A DNA stretch of 64,000 bases. Origin: Deltaproteobacteria bacterium (GTDB taxonomy: Bacteria > Desulfobacterota > Binatia > Binatales > Binataceae). Positions 17,675 through 26,045 of this stretch are shown one piece after another. The position numbers were made by a program, and so were the translations under genes. Below the pieces are notes generated by a model that saw only the letters and a program-made list of their open reading frames with translations, was not told where the DNA came from and did not search any database. Where the stretch lies: positions 1-64,000 of the forward strand of contig JAJZAI010000008.1 of assembly GCA_021799495.1 (NCBI GenBank), in the 5' to 3' direction. How positions within the stretch are numbered: position 1 is the stretch's first letter; each line of letters opens with the position of its first letter.

Positions 17675-18242
17675 ATGGAACATGCGCAAGCGGCTACCGC
17701 GGCGGCGGAGCCGACCAGCCGATACGCGACGATCAACGGACTGAGACTGCACTATCTCGATTGGGGCGGCGATTCCATGCGCCATACGATCGTCCTTGTG
17801 CACGGCGGCACGGCCCACGTGCATTGGTGGGACGCTATCGCGCCGCTGCTGCTGCCGTACGGACGCGTCGTCGCTTTCGATTTTCGCGGCCACGGACGCA
17901 GCGAATGGCCGCAGCCGGCCGCTTACGGACCGCAAGCGCATATCGCCGACCTGCGCGAATTCATCGCGCGCCATCTGCGGGCGCCGGTGGTGCTGGTGGG
18001 ACATTCGATGGGCGGCGAGCTGTCGCTGCGCATCGTCGCGCGCCATCCGGAACTGATCGAGGGCTTCGTCTCGATCGACGCGCCCGCCGGCGGCCCGCCG
18101 CTGCTGACCCGCCTGAAGTGGCGATGGAAGCGGCGGCGGCAGGGCGGAGCGCGGCCGGAATTCGCCAGCGCGGAGGAATTGATCCGGCGCTTCAGGCTTT
18201 CGCCGCCCGGGCATAATTTGACCGAGGAACAAATCGTGCGCC
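17675..18242 (+). CDS. alpha/beta hydrolase, 5' exon (split by group II intron)
   Basis: First 189 codons of an alpha/beta hydrolase interrupted by a group II intron. It contains VLVHGGTAHVHWW (oxyanion region), FDFRGHGRS, and the nucleophile elbow GHSMGG. The start MEHAQAATAAAEP at 17675 has GGAG upstream; the longer reading from 17537 is basic and unlike the family. Reading through the intron would add nine residues and stop at 18266-18268, losing the acid and histidine. Joined to 20818-21149 it makes 900 bases, 299 residues, in frame, with the full Ser-acid-His layout. Confidence 0.82.
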
Positions 18243-18794
18243 GTGTCGGCGTGATTGAAGGAGGGTAAGACGATGTCTACCGGATAGCTGGGAAAATCCG
18301 TGCGCGCCCGACTTACCCCGGCCATCGGGCTGCAACCGAGAAACCGGCGGGGGACCATAGCATGTCGGGAAAAGGCCCAAACGGTCGAAGCCATCGTACG
18401 CCGGGCGGGTCAGCGCAAGACGCGGACGGCGAAAGCTGAATTGCCTGAACCCCAGTCCTCAGGGTGTTATCCTCCACGGTGACGCAGCGATGGTTGAAGC
18501 GTCATCCCGCGCGGAAGCCGGATTGCGATTAAGATCCGGCTATGAAGAGAGCGGCGCTACTAGACGCTCTCGGCCCAGCCGGCGCGGCCTGCCCGCCATC
18601 AGTGGGATCAAAGGGGCGAACGGGGCGCCTAATCGCGTCGGATCTCTTCAATCGTGCAAACACGGGATCGCCTAAACGGGCGTCGTGAACGCGGCGGCCC
18701 GCATGGCGACAGAGCCGCAGTAGTAGCCGAAGGCCCGGCGTAATGGCCGGGACAGCCATACCTATAAAGAGGATGGACGGCCGCGGATGAAAGC

Positions 18795-20747
18795 GTGCGG
18801 GCAACCGCCGCGGGATTCCTCGCCGGCCGGGCGAAGGGCGGCAGTGCTCGCGAATCGGTCGTTGATGTGGCGGGTGTGCTGATGCTGCCGGAGTCGATAC
18901 GACGACGACTCGATTCGATCCGTAACCTGTCGCGACAGGGCAAGCGGATCAACGGTCTGTTTCGCCTGATGCTGAACCCGCTCCTGTGGGAGCGGGCCTA
19001 TGCTGAGATCGCACCGAATCGGGGCGCGCTCACCAAGGGCGTCACCGAAAACACGCTCGACGGCTTCTCGCTTGAGCGGGTGCAGTCCTTGATCTCGCGC
19101 ATCAGCGCCGGGACCTACCGCTTCACCCCGGTGCGCTGGGTCTATATCCCCAAGCCTGACGGCAAGAAGTTGCGCCCGTTAGGCGTTCCCACTGCCGATG
19201 ACAAGCTGGTTCAGGGCGTGGTGAAGCTGTTGCTGGAAGCCATCTACGAGCCGGTGTTTTCGCACCAATCGCACGGCTTCCGCCGCAGCCGCTCGTGTCA
19301 CACCACGCTGTCCGTGATTCAGGACACCTGGAACGGCGTTAAATGGTTCGTGGACGTCGATGTGGTCGGGTTCTTCGACAACATCGATCACGGCATCCTG
19401 CTCGATCTGCTGCGCAAGCGGATCGATGATGAGCGGTTCATTCGGCTCATCGCGCGGATGCTCAAGGCCGGATACATGGAAGACTGGACCTTCCACGCCA
19501 CCTTCAGCGGCACTCCGCAGGGCGGCGTCGTCTCGCCGATTCTCGCCAACATCTATCTGCACGAACTCGATGAGTTCCTGGCCGGGATGAAGGCGCGCTT
19601 CGACCGGGGCAAGCAGCGCTACGTCCATCTTCCCTACCAGGGTCTGTCCACCGCCATTTGCAAACGTCGGCGCCTTATCGATCAGCTTCTGGCTCAAGGC
19701 CGCACGGTCGAGGCGGAAGCGGAGAAAGAGAAGGTTCGGGAACTTCAGGCGAAACGCTCGACCATGCCGGCAAAGAACTGGTTCGATCCAAACTTCCGCC
19801 GGCTGCTCTTCTGCCGTTACGCCGATGACTTTCTAATCGGCGTGATCGGTTCCAAGGCTGATGCGCAGGAGATTATGCGCCAGGTCGCGGAGTTCCTCCG
19901 CGACCGGCTCAAGCTCGAAGCGTCGGCCGAGAAGAGCAAGGTGAGCAAGGCGTCGGATGGAGCCGTGTTCCTCGGCTACCACGTTCGCACCGTGAACGTG
20001 GCCAGGGTCAAACGAGTACGGTTCCAGGGCAGGTACACGTTCACGCGTGGCCACACCAGCCGCATCCGTCTGGTCGTTCCCCACGACCGCGTGGTGCGCT
20101 TCAACCGGCGCAAGGGCTACGGCGATCTGAGCCGCCTCAAGGCGATCCATCGGCGACACCTGATCGACAGCAGCGTGCTGGAGATCGTGCTCGCCTACAA
20201 CGCCGAGATGCGCGGCCTCGCCAACTATTACCGGCTGGCAAACTGCGCGAAGTACAGTCTGCGCAAGCTGCATCTGCTCTGGCAGACGAGCCTGCTCAAG
20301 ACGCTTTCGTTCAAGTTCCGCCGCTCGGTCAATCAGGTGGCCCATCATCTGAGAATCGGGGGTAGGCTGGCCGTCCGCGTCAAAGTGGAAGGCCGCAAGG
20401 AGAGGCTGGTCGAGGTCTTCGCGCTGAAGGACCTCGGCCAACTTCCGGAGCTGGGCGCGGCGGTCGATCGACTGCCGAACCCGATGTGGACGGCGGGCCG
20501 CTCCGATGTGCTCGCTCGTCTGCATGCCCGGAAGTGCGAATACTGTGGCGCGACCGGCGTGCCGTGCGAAGTGCATCATGCCCACAAGCTTAAGGACGTG
20601 AAGGACGCTCCGCTTTGGCGGCAGGGCGCGGCGGCGCGGCGCCGCAAGCGCACCGTGCTCTGCCGCTCGTGCCACGACGCCCTCCATGCCGGCAAACTGA
20701 CTAATCGCGATCTGGATGCTGAAATGCGAGTGCGGAGAGCCGGATGA
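18795..20747 (+). CDS. ltrA: group II intron reverse transcriptase/maturase with HNH endonuclease
   Basis: Protein of up to 650 residues. RT fingers and palm include YIPKPDGKKLRPLGVPTADD, FVDVDVVGFFDNIDH and GTPQGGVVSPILANIYL, and the catalytic YADDF lies at about 342-346. A maturase (X) domain follows with YNAEMRGLANYY. The C-terminal HNH module has CEYCG (from about 581), CEVHHAHKLKD and VLCRSCHDALHAG. It should splice the intron RNA and drive retrohoming. GTG start at 18795; an ATG at 18882 (MLPESIRRRL) is an equally likely start. The stop codon lies inside domain V of its own intron. All visible catalytic motifs are intact. Confidence 0.92.
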   Translation: MRATAAGFLAGRAKGGSARESVVDVAGVLMLPESIRRRLDSIRNLSRQGKRINGLFRLMLNPLLWERAYAEIAPNRGALTKGVTENTLDGFSLERVQSLISRISAGTYRFTPVRWVYIPKPDGKKLRPLGVPTADDKLVQGVVKLLLEAIYEPVFSHQSHGFRRSRSCHTTLSVIQDTWNGVKWFVDVDVVGFFDNIDHGILLDLLRKRIDDERFIRLIARMLKAGYMEDWTFHATFSGTPQGGVVSPILANIYLHELDEFLAGMKARFDRGKQRYVHLPYQGLSTAICKRRRLIDQLLAQGRTVEAEAEKEKVRELQAKRSTMPAKNWFDPNFRRLLFCRYADDFLIGVIGSKADAQEIMRQVAEFLRDRLKLEASAEKSKVSKASDGAVFLGYHVRTVNVARVKRVRFQGRYTFTRGHTSRIRLVVPHDRVVRFNRRKGYGDLSRLKAIHRRHLIDSSVLEIVLAYNAEMRGLANYYRLANCAKYSLRKLHLLWQTSLLKTLSFKFRRSVNQVAHHLRIGGRLAVRVKVEGRKERLVEVFALKDLGQLPELGAAVDRLPNPMWTAGRSDVLARLHARKCEYCGATGVPCEVHHAHKLKDVKDAPLWRQGAAARRRKRTVLCRSCHDALHAGKLTNRDLDAEMRVRRAG

Positions 20748-20770
20748 TGGGAAACTATCACGTCCGGTTC
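20737..20770 (+). ncRNA. group II intron domain V
   Basis: Exactly 34 bases, starting GAGCCGGATGA and ending CGTCCGGTTC. The AGC catalytic triad is at the 5' strand, the apical loop is GGGAAACT-like, and the lower stem pairs GAGCCGGA with TCCGGTTC. This is the most conserved part of group II introns and the active site of splicing. The RT stop codon (20745-20747) falls within its 5' strand. Confidence 0.9.
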
Positions 20771-20817
20771 GGTGGGCGGGAGAGGGGTGTCCTCTTCGGA
20801 GGCATCACCCTCCCGAC

Positions 20818-21149
20818 CCAATGCGGAACTCGCGCTCAAGGGCGCGGAACAGTTGCCGAACGGGCGCTGGGCGTTTCGGTTCGATCCGGAGGCGCGCGCA
20901 TGGCGGCATCGGCGGCGCGATTGGGGCCGGGTTTCGCTGCGCAAAATCGCCCGGCCGACGCTGATCATTCGCGGACGGCACAGCGCGCTGATGACGCCGG
21001 CGGCGGCGCGCCGGATGCATCGGCGGACGCCCGGCGCGCGCTTCGTCGAAATCCACGACGCGCACCATCACGTGCCGCTCGACAATCCGCAGGCGACGGC
21101 AGCGGCGATCGGCGAGTTTATCGAAGCATTGGAAAGCGGAGCGCGCTAG
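20818..21149 (+). CDS. alpha/beta hydrolase, 3' exon
   Basis: Remaining 110 codons of the split hydrolase: the cap-to-core return LPNGRWAFRFDPEARAW, then IARPTLIIRGRHSALMTPA (strand with the acid position, here followed by S rather than the usual D), and IHDAHHHVPLDNP carrying the catalytic histidine. On its own it lacks a start and the nucleophile, so it is functional only after intron splicing. If splicing fails the gene is effectively a pseudogene. It ends just before a hairpin terminator. Confidence 0.8.
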
Positions 21150-21155
21150 CGGCGG

Positions 21156-21181
21156 GGCGCTTGCGCTTTATTGCAAGCGCC
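21156..21181. terminator. 9-bp hairpin between convergent genes
   Basis: Arms GGCGCTTGC (21156-21164) and GCAAGCGCC (21173-21181) are exact complements around an 8-base loop. It lies 6 bases after the hydrolase stop and 33 bases after the stop of the opposing gene. No T-tract on either side; probably a shared terminator. Confidence 0.65.
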
Positions 21182-21214
21182 GTGACGCGCGTGGGCCGGA
21201 AGGCGGCGCGGCGT

Positions 21215-21559
21215 TCAGACGCGCATCAGCCACTCGCTCAAATCGACGGACAGCGCTTCGCCGTCGGTAAGCATCAACGACTTCGGCGAGCGCCGCAGTT
21301 GCACCTTGTTGGGATCGAGATCGCGCGGCAGCAGGTAAATCAGGTCGCCCGCAAAGAGCGACACTACGCGAACACGCTCGTCGCCGTGGCGCTCCGCGCC
21401 GGAAATTTCATAGGGGCTCAGATGGAACGGGTAGCCGCGCACACGGACGGCGACGTCGTCATATTCCTCGATCACGCCGACAAAGAAGCGGGTGTTGTCG
21501 TCTTTGAAGAGTTTGCGATCAACGATCAAAACGCGATCGCCGTCTTTGAGCGCCGGCAT
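21215..21559 (-). CDS. small conserved-looking hypothetical protein
   Basis: Protein of 114 residues, MPALKDGDRVLIVDRK onwards, rich in alternating strands (RVLIVDR, FFVGVIEEY, AVRVRGYPFHL, RVRVVSLF, DLIYLLP), consistent with a small beta-barrel. It ends in an amphipathic segment (LMLTDGEALSVDLSEWLMRV). The ATG at 21559 is set by GGGAGG seven bases upstream. No family is recognised with certainty; similar short proteins appear in deltaproteobacterial-type genomes. It stands between the intron-split hydrolase (convergent) and the arsenite pump and shows no operon link. Confidence 0.6.
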   Translation of the reverse strand: MPALKDGDRVLIVDRKLFKDDNTRFFVGVIEEYDDVAVRVRGYPFHLSPYEISGAERHGDERVRVVSLFAGDLIYLLPRDLDPNKVQLRRSPKSLMLTDGEALSVDLSEWLMRV

Positions 21560-21644
21560 GCACAACCCTCCCCGTTTCGCTAGGCGGCGCGGGCCGCATC
21601 CGAATTGTACGCATCCGGCAAGGTTAATGCGACGCGCCGCGAGG

Positions 21645-22751
21645 TCAGGCCGATCGCGCGGAAACCAGGGGCGATCCAGACGCCGCGGCGGCCGGCCGCT
21701 CGGGAAAATAGCGCCGCCGCAGCCAGCCGGAGACGTCCACCAGCGCGATCATCACCGGCACTTCGATAAGCGGTCCGATTACGGCGGCGAACGCCTCGCC
21801 GCTGCCGATTCCGAACGCGCCGACCGCGACCGCGATCGCCAGCTCGAAATTATTGGAGGCGGCGGTGAAAGAGAGCGTGCAGCAGCGCGGATAGCCCGCG
21901 CCTGTCCGCACGCCCATCGCGAACGACACTGCGAACATGATGCCGAAATAGAGCGTGAGCGGAATGGCGACGCGAAGCACGTCAAACGGCAGTTCCACGA
22001 TCGCGCGGCCGTTGATCGAGAACATCACGACGATCGTGAAGAGCAGCGCGGCGAGCGTGAGCGGCGCGATGCGGGGGATGAATTCCGCGTAATACCAGTC
22101 GCGGCCGCGGAGCCGGGTAAGCGCGAGCCAGGTCGCCAGTCCGGCGGCGAACGGCACGCCCAGATAAAGTCCGACGCTCGCCGCAATCTCGCCGATCGTC
22201 ACATGGACGGCGGCGCCGGCGATGCCGAGCCATCCCGGCACGACCTTGATAAAGAACCACGCGTACAGGGAATAGAAGAGCACCTGGAAAATCGAATTGA
22301 AGGCGACAAGGCCGGCGCAATAGTCGGGATCGCCGGCCGCGAGATCGTTCCACACGATCACCATCGCGATACAGCGCGCGAGCCCGATCAAAATCAGGCC
22401 GACCATGTATTGCGGATGGCCGCGCAGAAAGACCACCGCCAGCGCGAACATCAGAATCGGGCCGATGATCCAGTTCTGGACGAGCGAAAGCGCAAGGATT
22501 TTCCAGTCGCGGAAAACGTCGAACAGTTCGTCGTAACGGACGCGCGCGAGCGGCGGATACATCATAGCGATCAGCCCGGCGGCGATCGGAATCGAAGTCG
22601 TGCCGACGCTCAGCGCGTCGAACAGCCGATGGATTCCCGGAAAGGCGTAGCCGAGCGCGACGCCGGCGGCGATGGCGAGGAAAATCCAGAGCGTGAGCAG
22701 GCGATCGCGCACCGACAACTTGCGGATCACGCCCGCGGCCTGATTATCCAT
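21645..22751 (-). CDS. acr3: arsenite efflux transporter, ACR3 family
   Basis: Integral membrane protein of 368 residues with ten hydrophobic helices, of the bile/arsenite/riboflavin transporter superfamily. The ACR3 signature [16 protein letters not shown] contains the cysteine needed for arsenite transport, and [18 protein letters not shown] is the second conserved helix. It exports As(III) using the proton gradient. Last gene of the arsR-arsC-acr3 run, 57 bases after arsC, so it is presumably induced by arsenite through ArsR. Confidence 0.93.
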   Translation of the reverse strand: MDNQAAGVIRKLSVRDRLLTLWIFLAIAAGVALGYAFPGIHRLFDALSVGTTSIPIAAGLIAMMYPPLARVRYDELFDVFRDWKILALSLVQNWIIGPILMFALAVVFLRGHPQYMVGLILIGLARCIAMVIVWNDLAAGDPDYCAGLVAFNSIFQVLFYSLYAWFFIKVVPGWLGIAGAAVHVTIGEIAASVGLYLGVPFAAGLATWLALTRLRGRDWYYAEFIPRIAPLTLAALLFTIVVMFSINGRAIVELPFDVLRVAIPLTLYFGIMFAVSFAMGVRTGAGYPRCCTLSFTAASNNFELAIAVAVGAFGIGSGEAFAAVIGPLIEVPVMIALVDVSGWLRRRYFPERPAAAASGSPLVSARSA

Positions 22752-22808
22752 CGAATGGCTCCAGATAATCGCGGCGCCGATGACGCGCCGATTCCGGCCG
22801 CCGCGGAC

Positions 22809-23327
22809 TCATTCCGATTCTCCATCGGGCGGGCGGCGTGCGCCGATTTCGCGCAGCCGCCGTTCGAGCGCCATGCGGTCCAGCGATTCGAACGGCAGAC
22901 TGACGAAAATTTTGATGCGGTTTTCGAGTTCGGTGTAGATGCGCAGAAAGAAGCGGCGGCGCGGTTCATCTTCGCCGACGAACGCGGCTGGATCGCTGAC
23001 TCCCCAATGCGCGGTCATCGGCCGCCCGGGCCATACCGGACACATCTCGCCAGCGGCGCGATCGCACACCGTGAAGACGAAATCGAGCGGCGGAGCGCCG
23101 GGCGCGGCGAATTCATCCCAGCTTTTGCTGCGCAGGCCGGAGGTGTCGTAGTTGAGGTCGGCGAGCACCCGCAGCGTCATCGGATTGACCGCGCCCGCCG
23201 GATGGCTGCCGGCGCTGAAGGCGCGGAACCTGCCTTTACCCCATCGGTTGAGCGCGCATTCGGCCATCACGCTGCGGGCGGAGTTGCCGGTGCAGAGAAA
23301 GAGCGCGTTGAAGACGCGGCCGCTCAT
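22809..23327 (-). CDS. arsC: arsenate reductase ArsC, LMW-PTPase fold
   Basis: Protein of 172 residues. The phosphatase-like loop LCTGNSARSVMAE supplies the first redox cysteine and the anion-binding arginine. A further cysteine lies in FVFTVCDRAAGEMCP, together with the DPAA region. It reduces As(V) to As(III), coupled to thioredoxin in this class. The start MSGRVFNALFLC at 23327 overlaps the arsR stop by four bases (ATGA), so translation is coupled; the longer frame upstream is arsR shadow. The product As(III) is exported by the adjacent ACR3 pump. Confidence 0.93.
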   Translation of the reverse strand: MSGRVFNALFLCTGNSARSVMAECALNRWGKGRFRAFSAGSHPAGAVNPMTLRVLADLNYDTSGLRSKSWDEFAAPGAPPLDFVFTVCDRAAGEMCPVWPGRPMTAHWGVSDPAAFVGEDEPRRRFFLRIYTELENRIKIFVSLPFESLDRMALERRLREIGARRPPDGESE

Positions 23328-23683
23328 CGGGATTTCGCCGCGCGCCGACGCGCCGGATCCGCGGATGGAGAGCATCCCGCCGGAGCGCACAACCCGGGCC
23401 GGCCGCCGCAGCAGTTGTGGGTGAGATAATCGACCAGCCCCGCCATCGCGGCGAAGTTGGCGCGGTAGATTATCGAGCGGCTCTGGCGGCGCGAAGCGGC
23501 GAGGCCGGCGAAACGAAGCTGGCTCAGATGGAACGAGAGCGTCGGCGACGGCAGGCCGAGGCGCCGTCCGATCTCGCCCGCGGCGATTCCTTCGGGGCCG
23601 GCCTCGACCAGCAGGCGGAAGATGTCGAGACGCGTATCCTGCGCGAGCGCGCCCAGCCCGGCGATTACGGCCGATTTCTTCAT
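23324..23683 (-). CDS. arsR: ArsR family arsenite-responsive repressor
   Basis: Winged-helix repressor of 119 residues: LGALAQDTRLDIFRLL, then the recognition helix LGLPSPTLSFHLSQL. A C-terminal cysteine cluster (HNCCGGRPGLCAPAGC) probably forms the As(III) site, as in ArsR types with C-terminal Cys-Cys pairs. The start MKKSAVIAGL at 23683 fits the family better than the frame start at 23719. First gene of the minus-strand ars operon; expected to repress its own promoter until arsenite binds. Confidence 0.92.
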   Translation of the reverse strand: MKKSAVIAGLGALAQDTRLDIFRLLVEAGPEGIAAGEIGRRLGLPSPTLSFHLSQLRFAGLAASRRQSRSIIYRANFAAMAGLVDYLTHNCCGGRPGLCAPAGCSPSADPARRRAAKSR

Positions 23684-23692
23684 ATTTCGATA

Positions 23693-23719
23693 TTTATAAA
23701 AGTCTTGTTCGAAAAACAA
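23693..23719 (-). promoter_or_regulatory. candidate arsR operon promoter
   Basis: On the minus strand TTGTTT (23719-23714) and TATAAA (23698-23693) are 15 bases apart (16 if ATAAAT is used), immediately upstream of the arsR start, in a local A+T-rich patch. The repeated ATATTTCG/ATATTT between the -10 box and the start could be the ArsR operator. Sequence match only. Confidence 0.45.
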
Positions 23720-23778
23720 CCGCGGACGGCGGCGTCGCGGACTGGACGCCGCCGGCCGCGGGCGGAATCGCGCGCGCC

Positions 23779-24942
23779 TCAGAGCGCAGCGTAAAGCGCG
23801 TCGAGCAGCGCGCGCGGGCGCGGATCGACGATGATATACGGCCCCATCTTGTTCATCACGTAGCCGAAGCCGATTTTCGCGTCGGGATCGGCGAAGCCGA
23901 GCGAACCGCCGGCGCCGGGATGGCCGAAGGCGCGCGGGCTTGGGCCGAACGGATCGTCGGGCTTGGTGAGCATGAAGCCGGTGCTGAAACGGGTCGTGAT
24001 CAGCAGCACTTCATCATGGCCGAACGATTCCTCGGTGGAGGCGCGCTGAATCGCCTCGGGCGAAAGCACGCGGACGCCGTCCACTTCGCCGCCGCGCGCC
24101 AGCGCGCCATAAAGCCGGGAGAGCGCGCGAGCGTTGGTATGGCCGTTGGCGGCGGGAATTTCTGCGCCGCGCCAGGCGCGGCCGTTGACCACGCCAAGCT
24201 TCATCGGCGTGGCGGGATTGTTGAAGGCCCTGGCGGTGACGGAGTCGGGATGCTCCTGCGAATATTTGAAGAGGTTGACGGCGCCGGGCGGAGGCGGCGG
24301 CGACGCGAGCATCGTGGCGCAGCGCGCGTCTTCGCTCGCGGCGAGGCCGATATGGCAATCGATGCCGAGCGGGCCGGCGATTTCGTCGCGAAAAAAGGCG
24401 CCGACGCTTTTGCCCGCGATGCGGCGAATCACCTCGCCGGCCAGCCATCCGATCGTAATCGCGTGGTAGCCGTGGCACGCGCCGGGGGTCCACCACGGCT
24501 CATCGGCGGCGAGCGCGGCGGCCATCCGGTTCCAGTCGTAAATCGCGTCATCGGGGAGCGGCGCGTGGATCGCGGGCAGGCCGGCGCGATGGTTGAGCAA
24601 CTGGCGCACGGTGATGCGCTCTTTGCCGGCCTGGCCGAATTCGGGCCAGTACTTCACGACCGGCGCGTCAAGATCGAGCTCGCCCTGATCGACCAGCCGA
24701 TGCGCGCACATCGCGAGCATCCCCTTGGTCGTGGAGAAGACGTTGACGATCGTGTCGCGGGTCCACGGGCGCGTGCGCTCTTTGTCAGTATGGCCGGCCC
24801 AGATATCGATCACGCCGCGGCCGTCGATCGTCACGGCGAGGGCGGCCCCGTACTCGTTGCGGGCGGCGAAGTTTTCGGCGAAGGCGTCCTTGACGCGGGC
24901 GAAGCGCGGGTCGCAATGGCCCTCGATCGCGAGACTGCTCAT
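23779..24942 (-). CDS. beta-lactamase-fold serine hydrolase (class C-like/esterase)
   Basis: Protein of 387 residues starting MSSLAIEGHCD. It carries the S-x-x-K motif in FSTTKGM and the Y-x-x region in GYHAITIGWLAGEV. The C-terminal HPGAGGSLGFAD replaces the KTG box, as in EstB-type esterases and the beta-lactamase-related family. No signal peptide, so a cytosolic esterase or amidase is more likely than antibiotic resistance. It lies between arsS and the ars operon on the same strand, and a link to arsenic metabolism is only positional. The upstream frame extension to 25071 is Arg-rich and rejected. Confidence 0.85.
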   Translation of the reverse strand: MSSLAIEGHCDPRFARVKDAFAENFAARNEYGAALAVTIDGRGVIDIWAGHTDKERTRPWTRDTIVNVFSTTKGMLAMCAHRLVDQGELDLDAPVVKYWPEFGQAGKERITVRQLLNHRAGLPAIHAPLPDDAIYDWNRMAAALAADEPWWTPGACHGYHAITIGWLAGEVIRRIAGKSVGAFFRDEIAGPLGIDCHIGLAASEDARCATMLASPPPPPGAVNLFKYSQEHPDSVTARAFNNPATPMKLGVVNGRAWRGAEIPAANGHTNARALSRLYGALARGGEVDGVRVLSPEAIQRASTEESFGHDEVLLITTRFSTGFMLTKPDDPFGPSPRAFGHPGAGGSLGFADPDAKIGFGYVMNKMGPYIIVDPRPRALLDALYAAL

Positions 24943-25016
24943 GGCTGAACTCCCGGAGAGGATTTGGATGCGGTCATAGCACGCGGCGGCGCCGCGCCGC
25001 CATCGCGCGGACGAAC

Positions 25017-26036
25017 TCAGGCGAGCGCGCCGCCGCAGCTCGATCCGGCTCCGGCGGCGCATCCGAAGCAATGCGATCCGGTGGCGATGCGGGCGCCGGC
25101 GAGCGCCGAAAAATCTTCGATGTCAAAGATGGTCGGAGCGCGCCCGCCCGCGGCGCCGAGCGGCATCGCGAGCATCTGGTTGAAATCGCAATCGTAAAGT
25201 CCGCCGTCGTAGCCGACGCTCACCAGCGTGCGGCACATCAGCGCTTCGACCGTCGCCGGATTGAAGTGATTCACCAGCAGGCCCATGTATTCGGCGGCGC
25301 GGCCGAGCCGTTCGAGATCGCGCGCGAAACGGCGAATCGGCATGTTGGCGAGGGTCAGCAAGCGATCGAAGCTGACGCCGAAGGCGCTGCCCAACTCGTC
25401 GCGATAGCGGCGTTCAAGCTCTTCCTGCGCCGGCGGAAGAAACGGGCCGACCGGATTGTAAACGAGATCGAGCGGGAACCGGCCCGCGCCAAAGCCGAGC
25501 CGATTGAGGATGCGGAGCGCCGCGATGCTCGCGTCGAAAACGCCGGGGCCGCGCTGCTTTTCGACGTTCTCGGCGCTGTAGCAGGGCAGCGAACAGATTA
25601 GATGAACGCGCGCGTCGCGATAAAACTCCGGCAACCATTCCATCGCGGGCGCGAACAGCACGGTCAGATTGCAGCGGACGATAACTTCGCGACCGGCGGC
25701 GCGGGCGCTTTCGACAAGGCGGCGGAAGTTCGGATTAAGTTCGGGCGCGCCGCCGGTGAAATCGATCGTGCGGAAAGCGCGATTGGTGGCGATTATGTCG
25801 ATCACGCGCGCGGCCGTGGCCGCCGTCATGAGCTCCTTGCGGCCCGGGCCGGCATCGACGTGGCAATGATGGCACGCCTGATTGCAGAGGCGTCCGACGT
25901 TGACCTGCAGAGTCGTCGGCGCGAACCGGCGCAGTGGCGGCAAGCCGTGGCGTGCGAGCGTCGCGCCGAAATCGGCGCGTCCTTCCGGCGCTGGCGAAGT
26001 CCGCAACGGTTTGGCGATGTCGCCGCCGGCCGCCAT
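25017..26036 (-). CDS. arsS: arsenosugar biosynthesis-type radical SAM protein ArsS
   Basis: Protein of 339 residues. The radical SAM cluster motif CNQACHHCHVDAGP (C-x3-C-x2-C) is followed by IDFTGGAPELNPNF. The C-terminal DUF3641-type part has SVGYDGGLYDCDFNQML and a final Cys cluster (CFGCAAGAGSSC). These match ArsS, proposed to add a SAM-derived 5'-deoxyadenosyl group to dimethylarsenite on the way to arsenosugars. Some homologues are selenoproteins; here the positions are Cys. The methyltransferase ArsM, expected as partner, is not in this window. It follows the acyl-CoA dehydrogenase by 9 bases on the same strand. Confidence 0.9.
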   Translation of the reverse strand: MAAGGDIAKPLRTSPAPEGRADFGATLARHGLPPLRRFAPTTLQVNVGRLCNQACHHCHVDAGPGRKELMTAATAARVIDIIATNRAFRTIDFTGGAPELNPNFRRLVESARAAGREVIVRCNLTVLFAPAMEWLPEFYRDARVHLICSLPCYSAENVEKQRGPGVFDASIAALRILNRLGFGAGRFPLDLVYNPVGPFLPPAQEELERRYRDELGSAFGVSFDRLLTLANMPIRRFARDLERLGRAAEYMGLLVNHFNPATVEALMCRTLVSVGYDGGLYDCDFNQMLAMPLGAAGGRAPTIFDIEDFSALAGARIATGSHCFGCAAGAGSSCGGALA

Positions 26037-26045
26037 CGGCTGCGC

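Larger units (their letters stand above)
18243..20817 (+). mobile_element. group II intron in sense orientation in a hydrolase gene
   Basis: Retroelement of about 2.57 kb. The 3' end is secured by a canonical 34-base domain V at 20737-20770, then a domain VI-like stem, ending near CCCGAC. The 5' part (18243-18790) is non-coding and structured, for example the 7-bp stem 18263-18269/18312-18318. It encodes an RT-maturase-HNH protein in domain IV. I set the ends where removal restores the hydrolase frame with a 5' GTG and a 3' AC: ...CGCC joined to CCAAT. The GTGCG at 18236 is the main alternative 5' end, but with a 20817 end it breaks the frame. Boundaries are therefore good to a few bases and need an empty-site comparison. 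Confidence 0.85.

Noticed and set aside
17537..18268. Hydrolase read as a complete 243-residue protein or as a plain pseudogene
   Set aside because: The end after 18242 is intron sequence and the rest of the hydrolase is found intact after 20817, so a spliced gene explains the data better.
18236..20817. Intron starting at the GTGCG at 18236
   Set aside because: It matches the GTGYG consensus better, but with the 20817 end the exons join out of frame, and a local hairpin (CGCCG/CGGCG, 18239-18251) would occupy the intron's first bases. Kept only as an alternative.
23779..24942. Serine hydrolase as an antibiotic beta-lactamase
   Set aside because: No signal peptide and no KTG box; EstB-like esterase is the better reading.
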